Below are positions 8,093 to 17,350 of a stretch of DNA of 42,217 nt, in pieces. How positions within the stretch are numbered: the stretch's first letter is position 1; every line of letters begins with the position of its first letter. Origin of the DNA: SAR116 cluster bacterium AG-335-B03 (GTDB taxonomy: Bacteria > Pseudomonadota > Alphaproteobacteria > Puniceispirillales > Marisalimonadaceae); assembly GCA_003282435.1 (NCBI GenBank), contig QBZG01000011.1, forward strand, positions 1 to 42,217, read 5' to 3'. The notes beneath the pieces were generated by a model. It was given only the letters and a program-made list of their open reading frames with translations, did not search any database and was not told where the DNA came from. Made by a program: the position numbers and the translations under genes.

Positions 8093-9469
8093 ATGAAAAT
8101 CGAAGCTGCAGACTTGTTTACTAAACATATAGCAAACTCAAAATTTGAAGATTTAGATAATAAAACCATTAAAAATCTTAAAAAATTTCTATTAGACACT
8201 ATTGGAGTTGGAATAGCTGGAAGTACTGGAGCAAATTTAACCGAACTTAAAAAAGTTGCAAAATCTTGGTCTAATGGAAGTGAATGTACAATTTTAGGAA
8301 CATGGGAAAATTATTCAAGAGATGCAACCACTTTAATAAACGCGTATCAAATTCATTGTCTAGAGTTTGACTGTATTCACGAGGGTGCAGTTGTTCATCC
8401 AATGGCAGCAATTTTGAGTGCAACACTTTCACATAGTGAAATTAAAAATAGAAATGGATCTCCAGTAAGTGGCAAGGATTTCTTACTTTCTTTAGTTTTA
8501 GGAATAGATATAGCTTCATACTTAGGTATAAGTGCTAAAGGAGAATTAAAATTTTTCAGGCCTGCAACAGCAAGTGGTTTTGGAGCTGTCGCAGCCTTAT
8601 CAAAAATTGAAAATTTCTTGTCGGTTGAAATTAATAATGCATTAGGAATTATGTATTCTCAGACTTGTGGTAATATGCAGTCTCATGTTGAAGGAGTCCC
8701 AATTTTAGGTCTTCAAGTAGGATTTAATGCGAAAGCAGCTTTAGCCTCAATGGATTTGACTATGGCGGGGTTCCCTGGACCCAAAAGGGTTTTTAACGGA
8801 GAACATGGATATTTCAATTTAATTGAAAATAATCAGTTTGATTTGGCATATATGAAAGAAAATATTGGTAAGCATTGGATGGTAAATGAATTAGCGCATA
8901 AGCCATATCCAAGTGGAAGATTAACTCATGGTCTAGTACACGCAATTAAAGACTTAAAAACAAAACATCAATTAAAAAAAGATGATATTAAATCAATTGT
9001 TTGTCATGTACCACCAGGAGTTCATAAATTAGTATCTAGACCAGTTGTTAAGGATCTTACAACAAATTATTCAAAGCTATGTGCTAAATTTGTTGGAGCA
9101 AGTTTTATGATCAATGACCATTTAGATATAGAAACGTTTACAGATAGAAAATACTTAGATAACCAAGAAACTCTCAATTTTTCCAAGAAAATAACAATGT
9201 TAAAAAATAAAGAGTTAGATGAAAAAGCTCTTACACCGCAAGTTTTTACGGTAATATTAGAAAATAATAAAAAAATCGAAATTAAACTTGATAATGTATA
9301 CGGTCATCCAAAGGTTCCATTATCAGAAAAAGAATACTTAAAGAAATTTGAGATTTGCTGTCAGTCCTCAAAAAAGAAAATTAAGACAGATAAAGTAGAT
9401 CAATTTATTGATTTTATTTTGAATGTTGAAACAAAAAGTAACATTATAGATTTATTTAAAATCATTTAA
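8093..9469 (+). CDS. MmgE/PrpD family protein
   Basis: A 458-residue member of the MmgE/PrpD family, which includes 2-methylcitrate dehydratase, cis-aconitate decarboxylase and iminodisuccinate epimerase. Family signatures are LLDTIGVGIAG, the YQIHCLEFDCIHEGAVVHP segment corresponding to the active-site HxxxFDD region, and HKPYPSGRLTHGLVHA. The length is normal. AAGGA sits 6 nt before the ATG. With the enolase-superfamily, cupin and VOC genes it forms a same-strand set, which suggests catabolism of a polycarboxylate or hydroxy acid. No prpB or prpC gene is present here, so methylcitrate dehydration is not favoured. Confidence 0.85.
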   Translation: MKIEAADLFTKHIANSKFEDLDNKTIKNLKKFLLDTIGVGIAGSTGANLTELKKVAKSWSNGSECTILGTWENYSRDATTLINAYQIHCLEFDCIHEGAVVHPMAAILSATLSHSEIKNRNGSPVSGKDFLLSLVLGIDIASYLGISAKGELKFFRPATASGFGAVAALSKIENFLSVEINNALGIMYSQTCGNMQSHVEGVPILGLQVGFNAKAALASMDLTMAGFPGPKRVFNGEHGYFNLIENNQFDLAYMKENIGKHWMVNELAHKPYPSGRLTHGLVHAIKDLKTKHQLKKDDIKSIVCHVPPGVHKLVSRPVVKDLTTNYSKLCAKFVGASFMINDHLDIETFTDRKYLDNQETLNFSKKITMLKNKELDEKALTPQVFTVILENNKKIEIKLDNVYGHPKVPLSEKEYLKKFEICCQSSKKKIKTDKVDQFIDFILNVETKSNIIDLFKII

Positions 9470-9471
9470 AT

Positions 9472-9498
9472 CTTAACAGCTAAAAATATAATGTTAAG
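9472..9498. terminator. Possible short hairpin between convergent genes
   Basis: CTTAACA at 9472-9478 pairs with TGTTAAG at 9492-9498 around a 13-nt loop. It overlaps the stop codon of the M20 gene and follows the MmgE/PrpD stop by 3 nt. A T-rich stretch follows on the plus strand. The stem is short and AT-rich, so a terminator role is only a guess. Confidence 0.25.
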
Positions 9499-10762
9499 TT
9501 TTATTGATATTTTGAAAAGCTAGTTTTTCAACCATTTTCCACAAAACTGCTGTCCCTTTTGATATGTCAGAAGCTTCTGCATATTCTTCTGGGCAATGAC
9601 TGAGTCCATTTTTACAAGGGATAAATATCATTCCAGCTGGGACTACTCTTGATAGTTGTGCTGTATCGTGACCTGCACCGCTATCCATAATATTACTAGA
9701 AAGTCCAAGTGAGCTAGCCGAATTCTTAAATAGATGGATTAAATCTTTATTCATCTCCACAAATGGTGCAAAGGCTATGTCTTTAATGTTAATATTACAA
9801 GAAGAGGTGTCATTGAAAAATGCAATTTTTTTCTCCAAAATATTTAAAAATTCTTGCCTTGAATTCTTACTTGTTGCTCTAAGATCAATTGTCATTTCGA
9901 CTAATCCCGGAATAATAGCAGCTGAATTTGGATGAACATTTATTTTTCCAATGGTAGCAACAAAATGTTGATTACTTTTTTGAGACAGTTTTATTGCAGA
10001 TTTTTTTACAAAAGAAATTATTTCAGAAGCAGTTACTAAAGCGTCACTTCTTTGGTTCATTAAAATAGTACCGCTATGGCCTGCTTGACCTTTGATCGTA
10101 ACACTAAATCTAGAAATACTAGGTATAGATCTAACAACTCCTATATCGATTTTTCTATCTTCTAAAATTTTTCCTTGTTCAATATGTAGTTCCAGACATG
10201 CTAAAATATTTTTTGTTATTGGAAGTGGATTATTTAGGAGTTTAGTATTTCCTCCAATTTTATCAATTTCTTCGCTTAAAACTAAACCTGATGTGTTCTT
10301 TCTAGACAAAATTTCTTGATTAAGAACTCCTCCAATACCTCTGCTTCCAATACATGAAGTTCCCCAATCGTTCAATTCTTCTCCCAAATAATCATAGACT
10401 GCTAAATCAAAGGGTAAATTAATGTTATTATTAATTATATGATTCATGACACATAAAGCTGAAACAACTCCTGCCACACCGTCAAAACGGCCACCAGATG
10501 GAACGGTATCAATGTGTGATCCCATTATAACCAGTTTTTCTGTTTTTTTATTTGTCTTTAAAAGACCAATTAAGTTACCTGCTTCATCAGTTGAAATTGA
10601 TAAGCCAAGAGACTTAAATTGGTCGTTTAGCCACGATCGTCCATCATAAAATTCTTTACTAAATACAATCCTCGTATAAGGTTTTTCTTGATCAGTAATT
10701 TGTCCTAAAGCATTTATTTTATCTTCTATAAAAGAAATATTTGATTCAATATCGAATTCCAT
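9494..10762 (-). CDS. M20-family Zn amidohydrolase (allantoate amidohydrolase / N-carbamoyl-L-amino acid hydrolase type)
   Basis: The 422-residue protein matches the hydantoinase/carbamoylase branch of peptidase family M20, which splits N-carbamoyl amino acids, ureidoglycine-type compounds or allantoate and releases ammonia. Zinc-site motifs are GSHIDTVPSGGRFDG (His83, Asp94), YLGEELNDWG (Glu128/129) and ELHIEQGKILE (His193, with the HIEQG signature of this branch). SGAGHDTAQ and GLSHCPEE are near the C terminus. The family usually forms cytoplasmic dimers through a lid domain. It faces the MmgE/PrpD gene end to end. No hydantoinase or racemase partner lies directly beside it. Confidence 0.9.
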   Translation of the reverse strand: MEFDIESNISFIEDKINALGQITDQEKPYTRIVFSKEFYDGRSWLNDQFKSLGLSISTDEAGNLIGLLKTNKKTEKLVIMGSHIDTVPSGGRFDGVAGVVSALCVMNHIINNNINLPFDLAVYDYLGEELNDWGTSCIGSRGIGGVLNQEILSRKNTSGLVLSEEIDKIGGNTKLLNNPLPITKNILACLELHIEQGKILEDRKIDIGVVRSIPSISRFSVTIKGQAGHSGTILMNQRSDALVTASEIISFVKKSAIKLSQKSNQHFVATIGKINVHPNSAAIIPGLVEMTIDLRATSKNSRQEFLNILEKKIAFFNDTSSCNINIKDIAFAPFVEMNKDLIHLFKNSASSLGLSSNIMDSGAGHDTAQLSRVVPAGMIFIPCKNGLSHCPEEYAEASDISKGTAVLWKMVEKLAFQNINKT

Positions 10763-11033
10763 TTCTTATGTAATCCTTACTTAAATTTATAACTTTAAGT
10801 TATTAAATTCACTAAAAAATGCAAAGAAATAATAACGTTTAACCTAACTTTTTATATTTAATATTGAGAAATACTATAAAGTTTTGTTTTATTAAACACA
10901 CTAAATAGTTATCATTTTATGGAAACTTTTTTGATGTTGTTTATATTAAATTTTTATGAAAACATTAGAATGTTAAATAACATAAAATTTATAATTTTGT
11001 GAAAAAGTAAGTTGTAGGGTTTGATAATTTAAA

Positions 11034-12581
11034 ATGAGTTGGAAAAAAGAATTAGAAGAAAAATTAATTCGAGAAAAACTTTCTGAAAATCTAGGTGGCA
11101 AAGAAAGAGTAAAAAAACAACATGATGCTGGTCGTTATACAATCAGAGAAAGAATTAATATTCTTACTGACAAGTCATCTTTTCATGAAATAGGAAAGAT
11201 TTCAGGATCAGCTACTTACGATGAGAATAATGATTTAGTTAATTTCAGTGGATCTAACTTTATTTTTGGTAATGCAAAAATTGATGGAAGAAATATCGTT
11301 GTAGGAGGAGATGATTTTACGTTAAGAGGTGGTTCTGCTGATGCTTCAATTAGAGAAAAACATCTAAAATGTGAACAGATGGCATTGTCTCTTCAACTAC
11401 CTTTGATTAGAATAGTTGAAGGTTCTGGCGGAGGAGGGTCAGTTAAAACAATTGAAACTACAGGTAGAGCAAATGTACCTGAAGTGGAAGGTTGGAATTT
11501 AGTCGTAGAGAGTATGGGCACTATTCCAAGAGTGGCTCTAGGGCTTGGCTCCGTAGCAGGTCTGGGAGCCGCACACCTTGCATGCTCTCATTACTCGGTC
11601 ATGGTTAAAGAAAAATCTGCTGTTTTTGTAGCCGGTCCACCTGTTGTTGAACAGATAGGTCAAAAGTTAACAAAAAATGAATTAGGTGGTTATGAAATTC
11701 AATTAAAATCAGGAGCAGTTGACGCTGCTGTTGATACAGAAGAAGAGGCCTTTAACTCTGCAAAAAAATTTTTATCTTATCTACCAAATTCTGTTTATCA
11801 ATTGACTGAACAATTAAGCACGGAAGATAATCCAAACAGAACGTCAGAATGGTTGATTGATGCCATTCCAAGAGATATTAAATCTGTATATAAAATAAGA
11901 CCAATAATTGAAGAATTGGTGGATAAGAATACCTTTTTTGAAATTGGAAAAGAATATGGTAAGTCAATTGTTACAGGTTTTTGTAGAATTAATGGATGGT
12001 CAATAGCTCTAATGGCTAGTGATCCATATTCTTATGGTGGCTGTTGGACATCTGATACATGTAAAAAGGTACAAAAGTTTGTTGATTTGGCTGAAACATT
12101 TCATTTACCTGTTATTTATTTAGTAGACTGTCCAGGTTTTCAAGTTGGTTTAGATGCCGAAAAAAAAGGTACAATTAAAGAAGGTGTTAGAGCTATGTCG
12201 GCCATCTGGCAAACTACAACACCATGGTTGTCAATAATAATGAGAAATTGTTTTGGTGTAGCCGGCGCCGCTCATAAAAGAGGTAGCAGTTATATCTCAA
12301 GATGCGCATGGCCTTCAGCTCGTTGGGGATCTTTGCCCCTTGAAGGAGGGATTGAAGCTGCCTACAGGTCTGATATAGAAAATTCAAACGATCCTAAAGC
12401 TGAACTAGAAAAAATAACTACGAGATTGAATAAATTGAGATCACCTCTAAGGTCAGCTGAAACTTTCTTGATAGAAGAAATTATAGATCCAAGAAATACA
12501 CGTAAAATTATGTGTGAATTTGCCGATTTAGCAGCACCTTTGAGAAAAATAGGAATGACTAGTAGAACAATGAGACCATAG
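11034..12581 (+). CDS. Acyl-CoA carboxylase carboxyltransferase (beta) subunit
   Basis: A 515-residue biotin-dependent carboxyltransferase of the propionyl-CoA/methylcrotonyl-CoA/geranyl-CoA carboxylase type, with two crotonase-like halves. The N-terminal half has RYTIRERINILTDKSSFHEIG and the acyl-CoA loop VEGSGGGGSVKTIE. The C-terminal half has YLVDCPGFQVG and the oxyanion loop NCFGVAGAAHKRG. In such enzymes it transfers carboxyl from carboxybiotin to an acyl-CoA. The partner biotinyl protein begins 20 nt downstream, but no biotin carboxylase gene is in the window. The substrate cannot be assigned; a decarboxylase or transcarboxylase role is a minority alternative. Confidence 0.9.
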   Translation: MSWKKELEEKLIREKLSENLGGKERVKKQHDAGRYTIRERINILTDKSSFHEIGKISGSATYDENNDLVNFSGSNFIFGNAKIDGRNIVVGGDDFTLRGGSADASIREKHLKCEQMALSLQLPLIRIVEGSGGGGSVKTIETTGRANVPEVEGWNLVVESMGTIPRVALGLGSVAGLGAAHLACSHYSVMVKEKSAVFVAGPPVVEQIGQKLTKNELGGYEIQLKSGAVDAAVDTEEEAFNSAKKFLSYLPNSVYQLTEQLSTEDNPNRTSEWLIDAIPRDIKSVYKIRPIIEELVDKNTFFEIGKEYGKSIVTGFCRINGWSIALMASDPYSYGGCWTSDTCKKVQKFVDLAETFHLPVIYLVDCPGFQVGLDAEKKGTIKEGVRAMSAIWQTTTPWLSIIMRNCFGVAGAAHKRGSSYISRCAWPSARWGSLPLEGGIEAAYRSDIENSNDPKAELEKITTRLNKLRSPLRSAETFLIEEIIDPRNTRKIMCEFADLAAPLRKIGMTSRTMRP

Positions 12582-12601
12582 AATATGAATAAGGTTAAAT
12601 A

Positions 12602-12817
12602 ATGATTTACTCTGAAGTTTCTGGAACATTAATAAAGATATTAGTTTCAAAAAATCAAATTATAGAAGAAGACACAGATTTATTAGTGATAGAATGCATG
12701 AAAATGCATATCCCAATTACCGCTAAAAAAAGAGGAAAAATTATAGATATTTTTATTAAAGAAGGTGATTTGATTAGTGAAGGAGATAAATTATTAGAAG
12801 TAGTCTATGATTTCTAA
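12602..12817 (+). CDS. Free-standing biotinyl (biotin/lipoyl attachment) domain protein
   Basis: Only 71 residues long, this is essentially one biotinyl domain. The attachment site reads IECMKMHIP with Lys34 as the predicted biotinylated residue; the usual Ala before MKM is Cys. The flanking hairpin pattern (SGTLIKILV..., KKRGKIIDIFIKEGDLISEGDKLLEV) is typical. It would carry carboxybiotin to the carboxyltransferase encoded just upstream. AAGG lies 7 nt before the ATG. In most acyl-CoA carboxylases this domain is fused to biotin carboxylase, so a separate gene is less usual and implies that a biotin carboxylase is encoded elsewhere. Confidence 0.88.
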   Translation: MIYSEVSGTLIKILVSKNQIIEEDTDLLVIECMKMHIPITAKKRGKIIDIFIKEGDLISEGDKLLEVVYDF

Positions 12818-12834
12818 AATTATAATAATTTTTA

Positions 12835-14310
12835 TTATCTAATAATAAAAGGATTTGAAATGGATGTTTGTTCTGCTATCCATACTGACTTTGTCTGTAA
12901 AAATTCTTTTATAGATTCTTGTCCACTTTCTCTTCCGCGTCCTGATCTTTTGTAACCACCAAAAGGGGACATAAAGCTAACGGCTCTATAAGTATTAACC
13001 CAAACAGTGCCAGCTCTCAGAGAGTCTGACATTCTAAGCGCTCTTCCAATATTGTTAGTCCATACACCAGCTGCTAGACCAAATATAACATCATTACCTA
13101 CTTTTATAGCTTCTTCTTCATCCTTAAAACGAATGATAGATAAAACAGGACCAAATACTTCTTCTTGAGCAATTCTCATTTCATTATTAACATCGGTAAA
13201 AATTGTTGGCTCAACAAATCTATTTCCTCTAACATTCTCCCCAGAGTAAGCTTTTCCACCTAGAACACATTTTGCACCTTCTGATTTTGCAATTTCTATG
13301 TAACTCATGATTTTGTCAAATTGTGGCTGAGTTGTTACAGGGCCTACATGTGTATCAAGTGACATTGGATCACCTATTTTTGCTTCACTTGCAACTTCAA
13401 CAAGTCTTTTCACAAACTTTTCATAAATAGAATCCTGAACTAATAAACGAGACCCTGCTATACAAGTTTGTCCTGTTGCTGCAAATATTCCTGATATTAC
13501 ACCCATTATTGCAGCTTCAAAATTAGCATCTTCAAAAACAATATTAGGTGATTTACCGCCGAGTTCTAAAGATACTGGCATAATTTTTTTTGCAGCTGTT
13601 TCATAGATTTTTTGACCTGAAACATCAGATCCAGTAAATGCAATTTTTGAAATATGTTTGTGTTCAACAAGTGGTTGTCCAACGTCAATACCCATACCTG
13701 TAACACAATTAACAACACCGTCGGGGAATCCCGCCTCTGAAATTAATTTCATGAATTCTAAAGTAGAAGCAGAAGTAAACTCAGATGGCTTAATTACTGC
13801 TGTATTTCCTGCTGCTAATGCTGGAGCAAGTTTCCAAGATAAAAGTAGTAAAGGAGAGTTCCACGCTGTAATCATTCCGATAACACCATATGGCTCATAT
13901 TTTGTATAATTAAATATACCAGGTTTATCTGAGGGTAATACTGATCCTTCAACTTTATCTGCAAGACCACCAAAATACCTATACCATTCGGCAAGATATT
14001 TTGTTTGAGCACCCATTTCTGCAATCAACTTACCATTATCTTGAACCTCTATTTCACCTAATCTTTGAAAGTCTCTTTCAACAAGCTCAGCAAGTTTTAC
14101 AAGTAATTTTCCTCTTTCTGTAGGTTTGGTTTTAGACCATTTTTTTTCAAAGGCTTCTTTTGCTACATTTACAGCTATATCAATGTCGTGTGAATCACCC
14201 TTAGCAATTTTTGCCCATTTTTCACAGGTGTAGGGATTTTCTGTTTCAAAATATTTTTTACTATTTGGCTCCATTTCTTTGCCATTTACATAATGATTAT
14301 ATATTTTCAT
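12835..14310 (-). CDS. NAD(P)-dependent aldehyde dehydrogenase
   Basis: A full-length (491-residue) aldehyde dehydrogenase. Hallmarks are the cofactor-binding WNSPLLLLSWKLAPALAAGN and KPSEFTSA, FTGSDVSGQK, the catalytic Glu in LELGGKSPN, and the catalytic Cys in ATGQTCIAGSR. EEVFGPVLSI and the C-terminal PFGGYKRSGRGRESG are also present. It oxidises an aldehyde to the acid in the cytoplasm. The closest resemblance is to betaine-, carnitine-related or aromatic aldehyde dehydrogenases, but specificity cannot be decided by eye. It converges on the biotinyl gene with 17 nt between stops. Confidence 0.93.
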   Translation of the reverse strand: MKIYNHYVNGKEMEPNSKKYFETENPYTCEKWAKIAKGDSHDIDIAVNVAKEAFEKKWSKTKPTERGKLLVKLAELVERDFQRLGEIEVQDNGKLIAEMGAQTKYLAEWYRYFGGLADKVEGSVLPSDKPGIFNYTKYEPYGVIGMITAWNSPLLLLSWKLAPALAAGNTAVIKPSEFTSASTLEFMKLISEAGFPDGVVNCVTGMGIDVGQPLVEHKHISKIAFTGSDVSGQKIYETAAKKIMPVSLELGGKSPNIVFEDANFEAAIMGVISGIFAATGQTCIAGSRLLVQDSIYEKFVKRLVEVASEAKIGDPMSLDTHVGPVTTQPQFDKIMSYIEIAKSEGAKCVLGGKAYSGENVRGNRFVEPTIFTDVNNEMRIAQEEVFGPVLSIIRFKDEEEAIKVGNDVIFGLAAGVWTNNIGRALRMSDSLRAGTVWVNTYRAVSFMSPFGGYKRSGRGRESGQESIKEFLQTKSVWIAEQTSISNPFIIR

Positions 14311-14355
14311 TGGGGGGATACCTTTACTTTATTTTTTTAGACTATAGTCCATATG

Positions 14356-15699
14356 CTATTTAATCTTATTAATTTTCTTTCGTACCATCTTTGCTATGAA
14401 CCATATTAGGAGAAGAATAATTGGAACACAAAACGCTAGAAAAACTTGTTTGCTAAAAAACACTTTATCAAAATTTACTGGGTCAATCAAAGTGCTCAAC
14501 AGACCAATAATATAGTATGTTATTGCAACAATTGACAAAGACTCTACGGTTTCTTGTAATCTAAGTTGAGCTCTTGCTCTTAATTCCATGGACTCCAATA
14601 AATTTTTATTTTGAATTTGAACACCCATTTCTATTTGGGTTCTAACAAGATTATCTGCTCTTTGTGCTCTTGTAGCTAATGACTCCAATCTTCTTGAAAA
14701 AGCTTCACTAGTCCTAACAGCAGGTTGTAATCTTCTACTTAAAAATTCATCATTTGTCTGAAAGGATTCTAGACGCTCTTCTCGTAAATCTTTTACCCTT
14801 TGTTCTACTAGTTTGTAATAAGCGGCTGTAGCTGATAGACGGTAGTTGGTAAAAGAATCTATTTCTTCTATTTTGGCAACAACATAAGAAAGTTGGTTTA
14901 AATCTTCTTGAAAATCTGGATAAGCTATTGATTTTTTGTCTAAATTTTTCTTTGTAGTTTTAGAAACTGATTTTGTAATTTCTGTGATTTGTTTCTCAAG
15001 ATTACTTAAATGAAAACTTTGTTCTCTGACTTGACTTAAGCCCAATAAAGAAAGTACCTGGTAAGTCTCAAGTTCAACAATTCTCTGAAGAAGCCTTCCG
15101 GTTCTTCTTGTTCTAAGATTTTTATTTTGTATAAATACTCTTCTAAATCCAGAACCAATAAAATCAGTCCTGTCAGATTTAAAAGACATGAAAACATTAG
15201 CTCCATCTTCAGCAACGTTTGAGCCTGCAAAATTATCGTGGAAAAAAAATTTCTCAATATCAATTGGTTTGAAATTATGAATAGATTGTGCCATTTCAAT
15301 CCATGATGACAAAAAATGTTGTCCAGGAAACTTTTCTAAAAAAACTTTTGGCAATAAATTTAAGAATTTTACATCAAATAATTTTGGTGTATTTTTATTA
15401 TCACCTTCAATTTTATTAGGATATATTAATGTTAGTGATATAAATTCTGTATGACATTCATATCGGATAATCAAATCTTTTCCCTCAGCCACCCAGTATT
15501 TTGAAGGCTCTTTTGGTAAACTTTGAAAATTTAATTTCTTTAAATATTTGCTTAGATAATTCCAAGCATTTTTTTCATCACTGTCTTTTATTAAATACGC
15601 AAAGTGAAAAGTTCTTAGATTGTTGCCTAACTTAATATAAGGTCTAGCATGAAGTTCATCTCTTAAAGATAATGAATCACTGGTTGTTAGTTTGTTCAT
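14356..15699 (-). CDS. DUF3422 family membrane-anchored protein
   Basis: This 447-residue protein opens with RDELHARPYIKLG, the signature of DUF3422, a family of predicted membrane-anchored proteins common in alpha- and betaproteobacteria. The body is soluble and becomes rich in charged helices between about residues 230 and 370, likely coiled coil. Two transmembrane segments close to the C terminus (SIVAITYYIIGLLSTLI and VFLAFCVPIILLLIWFIA) would anchor it with most of the protein in the cytoplasm, followed by a basic tail. The molecular function of the family is unknown. It lies 45 nt after the aldehyde dehydrogenase start on the same strand. Confidence 0.88.
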   Translation of the reverse strand: MNKLTTSDSLSLRDELHARPYIKLGNNLRTFHFAYLIKDSDEKNAWNYLSKYLKKLNFQSLPKEPSKYWVAEGKDLIIRYECHTEFISLTLIYPNKIEGDNKNTPKLFDVKFLNLLPKVFLEKFPGQHFLSSWIEMAQSIHNFKPIDIEKFFFHDNFAGSNVAEDGANVFMSFKSDRTDFIGSGFRRVFIQNKNLRTRRTGRLLQRIVELETYQVLSLLGLSQVREQSFHLSNLEKQITEITKSVSKTTKKNLDKKSIAYPDFQEDLNQLSYVVAKIEEIDSFTNYRLSATAAYYKLVEQRVKDLREERLESFQTNDEFLSRRLQPAVRTSEAFSRRLESLATRAQRADNLVRTQIEMGVQIQNKNLLESMELRARAQLRLQETVESLSIVAITYYIIGLLSTLIDPVNFDKVFFSKQVFLAFCVPIILLLIWFIAKMVRKKINKIK

Positions 15700-15779
15700 A
15701 TTTCCATCTTATCACTTTATTTATATAGATGAAAGAATTCGAAGTTAATTTTATAAATAGATTACATTTATAAAACTTA

Positions 15780-16583
15780 CTAATTTTGTTTTAGGAAAGT
15801 TATTACTTTTTTATATGTATCAAATTCATAAAGATTATTATGCCCAGCATTAGGAATATAAAGGGCCTCTTTTGGTTTTGGAGCAGAATTGAAAACCCTT
15901 TTACCAAACTCTACACTGATTATTTTATCTTTTAAACCATGTAAAACAAGTAATGGTGAATTAATATTCTTTACTTTACTAATAATATCATAACGATCTA
16001 AAACTAACCACCTAGCAGGAAGATACCAGTATTGGCGCATAGCTACGTCTGCTATGGATGTATAAGGAGCCTCTAAAATAGTTGCTTTAAAACTTTCTTC
16101 GGTTGAAAATTTCACAGCTAACCCACATCCTAAAGACTCTCCGTATAGAATAGTTTTGTTTACAGGAATATTATAATTAGTTAAAAAATCTAAAGCTGCT
16201 TTACCGTCCAAGTAAAGACCACTTTCTGTAGGTTTACCCTTGTTTTCTCCATAGCCTCTATACTCAAGCAATAACAAACCATAGCCTGCGTCCATAAAGG
16301 GTTTAAATTTTTGGACTCTGTGGCCTATATGGCCTGCATTGCCGTGAAACACAACTATAGTATTATTCTCACTTTTAGATGGTTTTTTAAATAGAGATTT
16401 CAAAACAATTCCATCTTGAGTAGTGAAATGAATTTTTTTCAGCCCAGAACTATTATAGTAATAAACATCAAGTTTCTCTCTAGATGGTTGATATAATAAT
16501 GATCTTTGAAAAATAAACATGATTAGAATTAATAATAAGTAAATACTAATTCCGTAAATTATAATTGATGAAATTTTTGTCAT
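15780..16583 (-). CDS. Membrane-anchored alpha/beta hydrolase (BEM46/ABHD13-like)
   Basis: A 267-residue serine hydrolase with an N-terminal membrane anchor (about residues 5-27). The alpha/beta hydrolase core shows the oxyanion region VVFHGNAGHIGHR and the conserved LLEYRGYGENKGKPTE. The nucleophile elbow is GESLG, the acid lies in VLHGLKDKII, and the catalytic His is in NAGHNNLYE. The order and the RGYG segment are those of the BEM46/ABHD13 group. The substrate is probably a lipid or ester but is not known. The gene stands 80 nt upstream of DUF3422 on the same strand. Confidence 0.87.
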   Translation of the reverse strand: MTKISSIIIYGISIYLLLILIMFIFQRSLLYQPSREKLDVYYYNSSGLKKIHFTTQDGIVLKSLFKKPSKSENNTIVVFHGNAGHIGHRVQKFKPFMDAGYGLLLLEYRGYGENKGKPTESGLYLDGKAALDFLTNYNIPVNKTILYGESLGCGLAVKFSTEESFKATILEAPYTSIADVAMRQYWYLPARWLVLDRYDIISKVKNINSPLLVLHGLKDKIISVEFGKRVFNSAPKPKEALYIPNAGHNNLYEFDTYKKVITFLKQN

Positions 16584-16776
16584 TTGTTACTACTGAAATT
16601 AAATAATTAAATATTAATTTATAAACCAATAAATGAATAGAGAACTTACCAAAAAATTATTAATTTCTATTTAATAACTCTAATTAATTATTTGTGAAGA
16701 TTGAATTTGTCACTAGGATAAATTAAAAGTTTCTTATGAATTTTATTTATATTAAAAATAATTCTAAAGGTAGAAA

Positions 16777-17313
16777 ATGAGAAGTATAATACAAGCTCAA
16801 GGCATACATCACATTACATTAAATGGGGCTAATAAAGAAACCTCAATAAATTTCTGGCAAAAAATCCTTGGAATGAAATTTATTTTTGAACAGCCAAATT
16901 TAGATGACTTAAATACTAATCACTTATATTTTGATTGTGGAGACGGTACTACTGTGACCATTTTCACAAACGAAAACATAATTCCAGACAAACAAAAAAT
17001 AAAGAATGAATGTGGGGGTGTTCACCATGTTGCTTTTTGGGTAAGTCAAAGCACTATTCGTATAGCTGAAAAAAATTTAAATGAAAATGGCTTTGCAAAT
17101 ACAGGTATTAAAGATAGGGGATTTATGGATTCAATTTACTTTAGAGAACCATTAGGTTTACTTATAGAACTTGCCAGTTATAAATTTGACCCACCTATAG
17201 GTTTTACGCATGCAAATGTATTAGAGAAAGCAAATGAGCTAAGAGTAAAAAGAGAAGCCTTAAACATACAAGACGAAGATATTGCAAGCGCTATAAAAGA
17301 ATTAAGAAATTAA
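16777..17313 (+). CDS. VOC-family ring-cleaving dioxygenase/glyoxalase-like protein
   Basis: A 178-residue single VOC unit made of paired beta-alpha-beta modules. The metal ligands are visible: His in QGIHHITLNG, His in GGVHHVAFWV and Glu in GLLIELAS. REPLGLLIELAS resembles the extradiol/glyoxalase-like proteins that open or isomerise small rings and dicarbonyls. An extra charged helical tail follows (about residues 145-178). AAGG lies 6 nt before the ATG. It is the only plus-strand gene between two minus-strand blocks, so the context gives no substrate. Confidence 0.82.
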   Translation: MRSIIQAQGIHHITLNGANKETSINFWQKILGMKFIFEQPNLDDLNTNHLYFDCGDGTTVTIFTNENIIPDKQKIKNECGGVHHVAFWVSQSTIRIAEKNLNENGFANTGIKDRGFMDSIYFREPLGLLIELASYKFDPPIGFTHANVLEKANELRVKREALNIQDEDIASAIKELRN

Positions 17314-17350
17314 TCATAAATATCATAAATTTAATTAAATAATTATTGGA

